5,742 nucleotides of DNA from contig JAIRZV010000162.1 of NCBI GenBank assembly GCA_031267055.1, positions 1-5,742 on the forward strand, in the 5' to 3' direction. The translations under genes were made by a program, and so were the position numbers. The notes under the pieces were generated by a model. The model saw only the letters and a program-made list of their open reading frames with translations, was not told the origin of the DNA and ran no database searches. The DNA is from Candidatus Margulisiibacteriota bacterium (GTDB lineage Bacteria; Margulisbacteria; Termititenacia; Termititenacales; Termititenacaceae). How positions within the stretch are numbered: the stretch's first letter is position 1; every line of letters begins with the position of its first letter. Below are positions 1-5,271 of this stretch, one piece after another.

Positions 1-341
1 AAAACCGGCTGAGCGTCGGCCACTTCGGGATCGTTTTTTAATATCTCGACCAGCAGCTCTACATTTATAGTAGACGGATATTCCACGGAGTAATAATTGG
101 CCAGAGGATCAGCAACGGAAGATTGCAGTGAACTGCGTCCGCGCGGCGCGTCAGAAATTTTTTTGATCTCCGCCGCGCCGTAATTACCCAGCAGTTTTTC
201 CAGCCGCGGTGAAACATCTGCCGCGCTGCTCAAAGACCGGACAGTCCAATCTCCTGATTTCAACTCCACCAAAACTTTATTCGGCAAATATTCCGCCCAG
301 AGCAAACTTAAAACTAAAAAGAAAAATATTATTCGCGCCAC
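1..341 (-). CDS. Secreted subtilisin-family (S8) protease precursor, N-terminal signal peptide and prodomain only (partial)
   Basis: The 3' end is cut by the left edge, leaving 113 residues. A GTG at 341 is the only usual start after an in-frame TAA further upstream; an AGGGGGA Shine-Dalgarno at 353-359 lies 11 bases before it. Residues 1-16 are a short signal peptide (arginine at 3, hydrophobic core 4-15, likely cut after A16). From about residue 19 the pattern matches the fervidolysin/I9-type prodomain of subtilases: a first strand LPNKVLVELK (19-28), an aliphatic-Tyr strand around LANYYSVEYP (80-89), a helix VELLVEILK, then NDPEVADAQPV (103-113), equivalent to the family's 'PxVexAePv' ending. 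In this family the prodomain folds and inhibits the protease until cleaved. The catalytic Asp/His/Ser domain would lie beyond the window, so protease identity is inferred from the prodomain alone. The gene overlaps the preceding pseudopilin gene by 13 bases, so the two are probably translated together. Confidence 0.72.
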   Translation of the reverse strand, partial: MARIIFFFLVLSLLWAEYLPNKVLVELKSGDWTVRSLSSAADVSPRLEKLLGNYGAAEIKKISDAPRGRSSLQSSVADPLANYYSVEYPSTINVELLVEILKNDPEVADAQPV

Positions 342-724
342 GGCTGCAATTTTCCCCCTGCTTTAGTATACAACACATAGATAGCTTGCGGCGCGGACCG
401 CAAACCAGTATAGCCCACAAAATAAATATCTTCCAAGACCGCCGCGATATGAAAACCAGCGTCGTCAAAACTAACATCGACGCCGTCCAGCTGTAGCAAA
501 GTATCCGCGTCAATTTTTAATTTGCTCTGCAGTCGCGCGAGGGGCGGTTGTTTTTCCCAATAATACACCGCCGCGCTTTCGGCCATCTTGCGCGCTTGCA
601 ACGCCGCCAGGTCCGCGCGAATATTTTGCCGCCAAAAGCCCAGCGTCAGGGAGAAAAAAGCGGCCGCCAGCAACAAGACGCTTAAAATCAGCAGCATCGC
701 CGGATAAGCAAAACCTTTTTTCAA
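329..724 (-). CDS. Short PilX/GspK-like pseudopilin (class III signal, no Glu5)
   Basis: I place the start at the TTG at 724, giving 131 residues that begin MKKG|FAYPA. Three points favour it over the TTG at 745: the AGGGTGG Shine-Dalgarno (732-738) lies 7 bases before it; TTG overlaps the previous stop as TTGA; and the leader then matches the MRKG|F leader of the upstream neighbour. Residues 1-4 form a prepilin-peptidase leader (Lys-Lys-Gly before Phe) and 5-31 a hydrophobic helix that would anchor the protein in the inner membrane and pack into a pilus or pseudopilus core. The remainder (32-131) is a small mixed helix/strand head. The usual glutamate at mature position 5 is Ala. Loss of Glu5 is known in the tip pseudopilin GspK, but this protein is far shorter than GspK and lacks its large inserted domain, so a PilX-like minor pilin is equally possible. 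It is the middle gene of an overlapped three-gene cluster. Confidence 0.7.
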   Translation of the reverse strand: MKKGFAYPAMLLILSVLLLAAAFFSLTLGFWRQNIRADLAALQARKMAESAAVYYWEKQPPLARLQSKLKIDADTLLQLDGVDVSFDDAGFHIAAVLEDIYFVGYTGLRSAPQAIYVLYTKAGGKLQPWRE

Positions 725-1131
725 AGCCGCACCACCCTGACCCAAGTTTGTTTCTCGCCGGACAAGACCAGACGCAGAACGCCGTTCTCCCGCTCAAAAG
801 ACAAGGAACGCAAAACAATTTTGGCCGGCGTCAAATAAAGATTGGCGTCTTTGCGCCGCGCCAAACGCTGATTGTTCAAAAAATACAAATAATCCACGCT
901 GTCCTTGGTCAACAGCAAACGGTCAGCTTGCGTGTCAAGTTTTTCCGCATAAAGAATATCTTCGGTCATTTTATCCAAAACATTCTGCACCAATAGATTT
1001 TCTTTGAGCCACGTATGCAGTTGCAAGTTTTTTTGCCAAATATTCCAGGTTAAAAACAACGCGCTGCCAATAATCAAAATCAGCAACGTGAAATAAATTT
1101 GCAAACGGACATAAATAAATCCTTTGCGCAT
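721..1131 (-). CDS. PilW/GspJ-like pseudopilin
   Basis: A 136-residue protein with an N-terminal class III (prepilin) signal, MRKG|FIYVR, and a hydrophobic helix at about 5-32. The C-terminal half follows the PilW/GspJ/ComGF layout: a helix with regularly spaced leucines (about 38-62), then strands around RLLLTKDSVDYLYFLNNQRL and a final 'LRSLSF...VLRLVL' strand pair at about 107-123. Such proteins are processed by a prepilin peptidase at the inner membrane and sit at the tip of type IV pili or type II secretion pseudopili. The ATG at 1131 is fixed by the short leader: any later start would lose the cleavage site, and no usual start lies upstream. The residue at mature position 5 is Arg instead of the near-universal Glu, which is unusual. 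No Shine-Dalgarno is visible; an extended -10 box lies directly before the ATG. First gene of the cluster. Family assignment rests on pattern only. Confidence 0.7.
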   Translation of the reverse strand: MRKGFIYVRLQIYFTLLILIIGSALFLTWNIWQKNLQLHTWLKENLLVQNVLDKMTEDILYAEKLDTQADRLLLTKDSVDYLYFLNNQRLARRKDANLYLTPAKIVLRSLSFERENGVLRLVLSGEKQTWVRVVRL

Positions 1132-1152
1132 TAAAAAATTATAGCATATACT
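1124..1152 (+). promoter_or_regulatory. Candidate promoter for the zinc-ribbon gene
   Basis: TATACT at 1147-1152 is a good -10 match. Seventeen bases upstream is TTGCGC (1124-1129), a weak -35 that matches only in its TTG. The -10 ends 11 bases before the ATG at 1164, so the leader would be about five bases and there is no Shine-Dalgarno. It abuts the opposing extended -10 box, so RNA polymerase probably cannot use both sites at the same moment. Confidence 0.35.
1138..1146 (-). promoter_or_regulatory. Extended -10 promoter for the pseudopilin/protease cluster
   Basis: On the minus strand the sequence reads TGCTATAAT, a perfect extended -10 element (TGn followed by TATAAT). Only six bases separate it from the ATG at 1131, so transcription would start at or next to the A of the start codon, giving a leaderless message. 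No convincing -35 box is present, which extended -10 promoters can do without. It is consistent with the absence of a ribosome-binding site for the 1131 gene. Confidence 0.5.
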
Positions 1153-1163
1153 ACCTACCAGCT

Positions 1164-1688
1164 ATGGTCGGCGCGCAAAGAAAATGTCCAGCCTGCAAAA
1201 AACTCATTAACCTTGAGGCTAAATACTGCAATTTTTGCGGACAAAAGCAATCTCCGTTAAATTCCGCGCCGCCGGACCTGACCGACAAAAAATTTTTATC
1301 CGCCGCCGAGCTGGAAATTTTCAAAAACAATATCGCCGAGCAGTCCGCGGCGGAAATCGTCCGGTATTTAGAACACGCCAATAAATATTTGCGGCAGGCC
1401 GCGTTGGAAATTTTCTGGCAAAAAAGTAGTGAGGCTGAGAAAAAACAACTGTTGCAAGACCGGCTGGGCAGCGCGGAATTTACCATCGGACTGTTAGATC
1501 TGCAACCGGACTGGGCGGAACTTTTCGCCGAGTTTTGGGTTCGCGCTTCCGCGGACCCGTGGCTGGTTTACAAATATCTGGTCTGGGGACAGAAACACGG
1601 CTATGCATTGCCGCTGGACGCCGCTAAATATTTGGAATCTACCGCCGATCGGCATTTGCGCGATTTTTCCCGACAATTAGGCAATTAA
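1164..1688 (+). CDS. Zinc-ribbon protein with helical HEAT-like region, function unknown
   Basis: A 174-residue protein whose N-terminus carries C8-x2-C11 and C22-x2-C25, the CxxC-x10-CxxC spacing of a short zinc ribbon of the kind found at the front of many bacterial membrane or regulatory proteins. After a Pro/Ser linker (about 30-45) the rest is predicted helical and acidic/aromatic. One stretch, 'IVRYLEHANKYLRQAALEIF' (65-84), resembles a HEAT repeat helix pair (a hydrophobic helix, then xxxVRxAALxxL). There is no signal peptide or membrane segment, so it is probably cytoplasmic. I do not recognise the family and assign no function; protein binding is the most that can be suggested. The ATG at 1164 is the first possible start and lacks a Shine-Dalgarno. 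Its stop overlaps that of the convergent kinase gene by four bases. Only 32 bases separate its start from the divergent pseudopilin gene, so the two may be co-regulated. Confidence 0.75.
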   Translation: MVGAQRKCPACKKLINLEAKYCNFCGQKQSPLNSAPPDLTDKKFLSAAELEIFKNNIAEQSAAEIVRYLEHANKYLRQAALEIFWQKSSEAEKKQLLQDRLGSAEFTIGLLDLQPDWAELFAEFWVRASADPWLVYKYLVWGQKHGYALPLDAAKYLESTADRHLRDFSRQLGN

Positions 1689-3313
1689 TAAAAAAATAAA
1701 GTCACCGTTGTACCCTGTTTCCATTTGGCGGCAATTTCGATTTTGACTTTGTGCGTATCGAGAATCTTTTTGACAATGCTCAAACCCAGTCCGGTGCCGG
1801 ATTTTTTGGTCGTGACAAACGGATCAAAAATATGCGGCAAAATTTCCGGCCTGATGCCACAGCCGTTGTCCTGAAAGATCAGGGTTTTATCTTCCAGCAG
1901 AGTTATTTTTAAAACTCCGCCCTGCGGCATGGCCTGCAGTGCATTGAGACCCAGATCCAGAAAAACCTGCTCCAGCGCATTGGTCTGGCCTTTGAACCAA
2001 AGGTCCGGCGCGATGCTTTTTTCAAGATGGACATCTTGTTTGACCGCCTGTCCGGCCAGCAGTACCAGACTTTTTTCCAAAAGTTGGCTGAGATTAAATC
2101 TAATTTTTTGCCCGTCGCCGGCGCGGCTCAAATCCAGCAAGCCGGACACCAGATGATTGATCCGCTCGATCTGCCGCGGCACGATCTCCATAAACTCGGT
2201 GCGGAATTTCGCCTGCCGGTAATTTTGCGGCAAAACCGCCACCAGATTGTGCAAAGCCGCCAGCGGATTTTTGATCTCATGCGCCAGACCGGAAGCTAAT
2301 TTGCCGAGCGCGCTCAAACGCTCCTGCCGCTCCAAACACAACTGCGTCTGAAAAACATGCTGATAAATTTCCGCGCAGGACAGCCAGACAAAAATAATCA
2401 GGCCGAAAATCAGCGCGGTCAAAATATACTGCCGGTCAAAAAATTCTGTGCCTTGCCGGTACAACAGCGGCCAGACCACCAGCACGCTGAGCAAGCATAA
2501 GAGCAGAACAAAAATCGACTGCGTGACCGCCAGTGTGCGTTTGCGCCAATTGTCTTTTTCCCGCAGCCAGCGCAGGAAAACAGTCAGCACCCCGGCCAGG
2601 ATAAACAAAAACAATTGCAACATGATCAACAAACGCAACTGTGCAAAACTAAAAAGCCAAAAATCTTCAAAAGCGCTGTCCAGACCAAATACCGGCCAAG
2701 TGCAAATGATCAGCGTTTCGGACCAGGGCAGCAGCCGGAGCCTGCCGAAATCGGCGTGCCAAAAACGGAAAAATAAATAACCGAACCAAGTTAAACCGAT
2801 ATGTTTCAAGAAAAACAAGGTTCCGGCCAGAGACTCCAGACCGCTCAAAGCCAGCAGATCTTGCGCGGCGTCCGTCGCGGTGTACAGCGCGAAACTACCG
2901 GCCAGCAACAATAAGCAAATCGAACGTCGCGCCGGACGTTTGACCAGCCAAACCAAAACCGCCAGCAGGAGCATGGCCGCGGTGACTACCAAAGTAGTCA
3001 ACGCCAAAAGCAAATTGTCTCCGGCTTTGGCGCCGGTCAGCTGTAGTAAATAATGAGAGGAAAGATCGACGCGCGGTTTTTCCGCAACAATCTCGCCGTT
3101 TTGATCGGCCACAGATAATCTGTAATCGTCCGGTAAAACATCCAGCGTAAATCTGCCATTGACTGCGGTGACTGTCGAGTACGACCGCGCGGCATTAAAA
3201 ACCCGCACCGTGAAGCCGTAATTGTCCCATTTGCCACCACGGACAACACAGCCGGAAAAAACGGCAGCATACCCCCAAGCCGCCAAAAAGAGCATCAGCA
3301 GAACCTTGCGCAT
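1685..3313 (-). CDS. Sensor histidine kinase with extracytoplasmic carboxypeptidase-regulatory-like domain and seven membrane helices
   Basis: A 542-residue membrane kinase. Residues 1-17 look like a signal peptide (an alternative is a poor lipobox, FSGC, ending at C22). Residues 19-90 fit a carboxypeptidase-regulatory-like beta-sandwich: a 'SGCVV' first strand, then 'VTAVNGRFTLDVLPDDYRL', which is the family's 'T...GrFtl.lppg.Y' signature. About seven hydrophobic segments follow (roughly 100-123, 131-149, 161-183, 195-211, 219-247, 262-284, 295-317). The HisKA dimerisation helix holds the phosphoacceptor H345 in AHEIKNP. The HATPase core shows the N-box around N457 (DLGLNALQAM, with Asp453 where Asn is common), D482-N-G-C-G486, FDPF at 496-499 and GTGLGL at 506-511. 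All catalytic residues are therefore present and it should autophosphorylate. No HAMP, PAS or receiver domain is visible and no response regulator is adjacent. Its ligand is unknown. The ATG at 3313 has a GGGAG site (3320-3324) six bases upstream. Confidence 0.93.
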   Translation of the reverse strand: MRKVLLMLFLAAWGYAAVFSGCVVRGGKWDNYGFTVRVFNAARSYSTVTAVNGRFTLDVLPDDYRLSVADQNGEIVAEKPRVDLSSHYLLQLTGAKAGDNLLLALTTLVVTAAMLLLAVLVWLVKRPARRSICLLLLAGSFALYTATDAAQDLLALSGLESLAGTLFFLKHIGLTWFGYLFFRFWHADFGRLRLLPWSETLIICTWPVFGLDSAFEDFWLFSFAQLRLLIMLQLFLFILAGVLTVFLRWLREKDNWRKRTLAVTQSIFVLLLCLLSVLVVWPLLYRQGTEFFDRQYILTALIFGLIIFVWLSCAEIYQHVFQTQLCLERQERLSALGKLASGLAHEIKNPLAALHNLVAVLPQNYRQAKFRTEFMEIVPRQIERINHLVSGLLDLSRAGDGQKIRFNLSQLLEKSLVLLAGQAVKQDVHLEKSIAPDLWFKGQTNALEQVFLDLGLNALQAMPQGGVLKITLLEDKTLIFQDNGCGIRPEILPHIFDPFVTTKKSGTGLGLSIVKKILDTHKVKIEIAAKWKQGTTVTLFFY

Positions 3314-3325
3314 AACCTGCTCCCT

Positions 3326-3354
3326 TGTATAAAGATATCGTAAGTTTGTGCCAA
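3326..3354 (-). promoter_or_regulatory. Candidate sigma-70 promoter for the kinase gene
   Basis: Read on the minus strand: TTGGCA (3349-3354, five of six matches to the -35 consensus), a 17-base spacer, then TATACA (3326-3331, four of six to the -10). Transcription would start about seven bases further on, inside or just before the GGGAG ribosome-binding site, giving a leader of about 6-10 bases that may clip part of that site. That closeness lowers my confidence. Confidence 0.35.
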
Positions 3355-3425
3355 TAAATTCAAGTTTTTGACGATTGCCGCCGCGTTTTTGCCGCCAAGG
3401 CAGTCGCCGTTGTAACCCGTCATTA

Positions 3426-3434
3426 TGTTATAAT
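3426..3434 (+). promoter_or_regulatory. Extended -10 promoter for the TPR gene
   Basis: TGTTATAAT is a perfect extended -10 (TG, one base, TATAAT). No -35 at a normal distance is visible; TTGTAA at 3410-3415 is only 13 bases away. A start near 3441 would give a leader of about 27 bases that includes the G-rich ribosome-binding site at 3456-3462. Confidence 0.5.
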
Positions 3435-3455
3435 TAAGCGCGGTTATTTAAAGAC

Positions 3456-3462
3456 GGGGGGG
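3456..3462 (+). promoter_or_regulatory. Ribosome-binding site, run of seven G
   Basis: Seven consecutive G residues lie five bases before the ATG at 3468. Part of the run can pair with the anti-Shine-Dalgarno CCUCC, some of it through G-U pairs. A similar G5 site precedes the protease gene at 354-358, so G-run sites may be common in this genome. Homopolymer length could vary in replication or sequencing, which would change spacing but not the reading frame. Confidence 0.5.
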
Positions 3463-3467
3463 AATTC

Positions 3468-4211
3468 ATGAAGGAAAAAAGCAAAGTCAAAAGTAAGGGA
3501 AAAAAGAAAGAAAAAAACAAAGCAAAAATATTTTACAGGCTCGGCCTGCTGACCGTGCTGGGGCTCGCGGTTATCGTCGGTATTTATCTGTCGTTTTTCA
3601 CCGCACCTCCAGCGCCGCCCACCGCGGAAAAATATAACAGCCGCGGTTTGCACAAATACGAGGTCGGCAATTACAACGGCGCGATCAAAGAATACACCCG
3701 GGCTATTCAAACTGACCCGCGAGACAAAGTGAGTTATTTCGGACGCGCCAACGCCTATATTCAGATTTATTTGTATCAAAAAGCGCTGGCGGACTACGAC
3801 AAAGCGATCCAACTGGACCCCACCAATCCGGTGTACCATGCCAACCGTGCCAACGCCAATTACGGGCTGGAAAATTACAAAGCCACGCTGGCGGATTATG
3901 ACCGCGCCATCAAGCTCAATCCTCAAGACGGCAAGCTGTATCAAAGACGCGCGTTGCTCAAAGAAAAAAATTTCAAGGCCGGGCAAAAAGAATTGGCGGC
4001 GGACTGGAGAAAGGCCATTGCTCTCGGCGTCGAAGACGAGCATATTTTTATTAGTTACGGCAGTTATTTGAATAACGATCTGCAAAATTACGAAGCCGCG
4101 CTGAATTGTTTTCAAAAAGCGCTAAAGGTCAATCCAAACAGCGGCCTGGCCAAACAAAATCGGGACATTACGCTGGAGAATATTCGGACGAAAAAAGCCA
4201 ATCAAATTTAA
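3468..4211 (+). CDS. Membrane-anchored TPR protein with lysine-rich N-terminus
   Basis: A 247-residue protein. Residues 1-20 contain eleven lysines and no acidic stretch, so by the positive-inside rule they should stay in the cytoplasm. One transmembrane helix follows (about 24-44) and then a short Pro/Ala linker, so the rest faces the periplasm or outer surface of the inner membrane. Residues 53-227 form five tetratricopeptide repeats at roughly 53-86, 87-120, 121-154, 155-190 and 191-227. The first three and the fifth show the canonical pattern (small residues, then 'Y..A...Y..AI.LDP'); the fourth is degenerate and a little long. TPRs bind proteins, so this is likely a scaffold or assembly factor; the partner is not revealed. 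The ATG at 3468 has a strong G-run site. It is divergent from the kinase gene across 154 bases and convergent with the PorV-like gene, with only ten bases between the stops. Confidence 0.88.
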   Translation: MKEKSKVKSKGKKKEKNKAKIFYRLGLLTVLGLAVIVGIYLSFFTAPPAPPTAEKYNSRGLHKYEVGNYNGAIKEYTRAIQTDPRDKVSYFGRANAYIQIYLYQKALADYDKAIQLDPTNPVYHANRANANYGLENYKATLADYDRAIKLNPQDGKLYQRRALLKEKNFKAGQKELAADWRKAIALGVEDEHIFISYGSYLNNDLQNYEAALNCFQKALKVNPNSGLAKQNRDITLENIRTKKANQI

Positions 4212-4223
4212 AATAAATTTATT
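4212..4223. repeat. A/T-only perfect palindrome between convergent genes
   Basis: AATAAATTTATT is a perfect 12-base palindrome filling the ten-base gap between two convergent stop codons and two bases beyond it. It has no G or C and no loop, so it is too weak for a conventional intrinsic hairpin terminator. With its flanking A and T runs it might help RNA polymerase release in both directions, or be simple AT-richness. I make no firm claim of function. Confidence 0.3.
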
Positions 4224-5271
4224 ATTCGGCGCTGTTCAAAGTAGAACGGAAAGTCCGCTTATATTTTTTCGGGGGAGCGCTTTTCTTGGCTTTGGCGGCT
4301 TTTTTAACTTCTTTGGTTTTAGTCACCTGCGGCGGCCGCGGCGGATCACACCAATAAGAGACCGTGAAAAAATGTGTAATGTTTTCCGCGACAGCATCGC
4401 TGGAATTGTAAGCGTAATCAAAATAAACATTGGCGTAATTAAAACCCAAGCCGGCGGTAAATTTTAGCAATTTGGCGCTCTGCTCGCCGCGCGTGTCGCG
4501 CGTCTCTTTCAGACCGCCGCGCAAAGCAACGTGACTGCCCAGCCAGTATTCCGCGCCCGCGCCGCAGAAATAATCCATCTCCTGCGCGCGCACATCCGTG
4601 TAGACATGCAACGGCCATTTATGATCCGGCCAATAGCCATCCGTGCCAAAAACTTTGAAAAGCGCGCCCAAGCCCAAAGAGCGGCCGTAGTTTTCCGCCA
4701 AGCCATTGGACCAAGACAGCTCGGTCGCCAGAATATTGCCCAGCTCGGCGCCGAACGTCAGATAAGGCCGCGCTTGATACGCGCCGGCCAGATCCAGCGC
4801 CAGTCCGGTGGCGGAAACATCCACTTCCGAAAAATATTTGCTTTGCATTTTACCGCGCACTCCCAAAGAGAGGCGGTCAAAAGCAAAACCGAACGCGCCG
4901 TAAACAGCGCTGTCTGTATAATTGATCTGGCCGCCTTGCAGATTGCCGGCGCTATCCCGCAACTCGCCGCCGGGCTCCTGCACGCGCAAAAAACCCAGAC
5001 TAAAATTGCTCTGGCTGTAGGCGGCGGAAAAATAACCGACTTCGTTGAGCAGCTCAAAAGCGGTCAGAGAAAAGCGCGGCGCGGCCAGATTGCCCACAAA
5101 AGCATAATTCTGAAAAACATAATGGCCGCTTTGTTCGGCGGTCAAATACGCGCCGCCGCGCGCCATAGCGTCCGCTCCGGCGCTCAAGGTCTCCAAACTC
5201 ACGGCCTGCCGCGCGGCGGCACTGCCCCAGCAAAAAACTAACAATAATATAATCAGGTTGCGTTTAATCAT
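4222..5271 (-). CDS. PorV/PorQ-family outer-membrane beta-barrel protein
   Basis: A 349-residue protein with a signal peptide (MIKRN, hydrophobic core, cut near A20). The mature start, with 'SAGADAMARGGAYL' at 30-43, matches the opening of PorV/PorQ (UPF0164, FadL-like) barrels, where 'GA.AxAMGGA' precedes the first strands. Alternating strands with Gly/aromatic ends run through the body, and the last strand appears to be HFFTVSYW (300-307). In type IX secretion PorV shuttles cargo at the outer membrane; other members of the family are of unknown role. After the barrel comes an unusual basic tail (about 310-349) rich in Lys, Ala and Pro. The ATG at 5271 overlaps the stop of the FlgD-domain gene (shared ATGATTAA), and a GAGGGAGG-like site sits 13 bases upstream, rather far, so translation is probably coupled. 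The usual 'NPAgl' motif is replaced by FQNYAFVGNL, so this is a divergent member. Confidence 0.75.
   Translation of the reverse strand: MIKRNLIILLLVFCWGSAAARQAVSLETLSAGADAMARGGAYLTAEQSGHYVFQNYAFVGNLAAPRFSLTAFELLNEVGYFSAAYSQSNFSLGFLRVQEPGGELRDSAGNLQGGQINYTDSAVYGAFGFAFDRLSLGVRGKMQSKYFSEVDVSATGLALDLAGAYQARPYLTFGAELGNILATELSWSNGLAENYGRSLGLGALFKVFGTDGYWPDHKWPLHVYTDVRAQEMDYFCGAGAEYWLGSHVALRGGLKETRDTRGEQSAKLLKFTAGLGFNYANVYFDYAYNSSDAVAENITHFFTVSYWCDPPRPPQVTKTKEVKKAAKAKKSAPPKKYKRTFRSTLNSAE

Noticed and set aside
209..996. Plus-strand open frames at 209-496 and 748-996
   Set aside because: Both are antisense to the well-supported pseudopilin and protease genes and lack ribosome-binding sites and recognisable features.
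1929..2780. Plus-strand open frames (1929-2156, 2027-2299, 2448-2780) inside the kinase gene
   Set aside because: They lie opposite conserved HisKA/HATPase and membrane-helix codons and have no ribosome-binding site or recognisable protein features.
3390..3402. Small TGCC-GCCAA-GGCA hairpin considered as terminator or operator
   Set aside because: A four-base-pair stem is too short, no T-run follows, and it lies between divergent genes where no terminator is needed.
3512..3518. A AAA AAC, a classic -1 frameshift heptamer in the correct frame, within the lysine codons of the TPR gene
   Set aside because: Lysine-rich coding with AAA codons creates such runs by chance. The -1 frame ends after about 40 codons in an arginine-rich nonsense stretch, and I see no stimulatory hairpin just downstream.
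3444..4115. Long minus-strand open frame of 223 codons opposite the TPR gene
   Set aside because: It mirrors the repeat pattern of the TPR codons (recurring RAVVIADL-like and RQRGFVI-like segments), shows no domain of its own, and the plus-strand frame is a clear TPR protein with a good ribosome-binding site.
4531..5241. Plus-strand open frame of 236 codons opposite the PorV-like gene
   Set aside because: Its composition (Arg, Ala, Gln, Ile) is what antisense reading of GC-biased barrel codons gives. There is no ribosome-binding site or domain, and the opposite frame has a signal peptide and family motifs.
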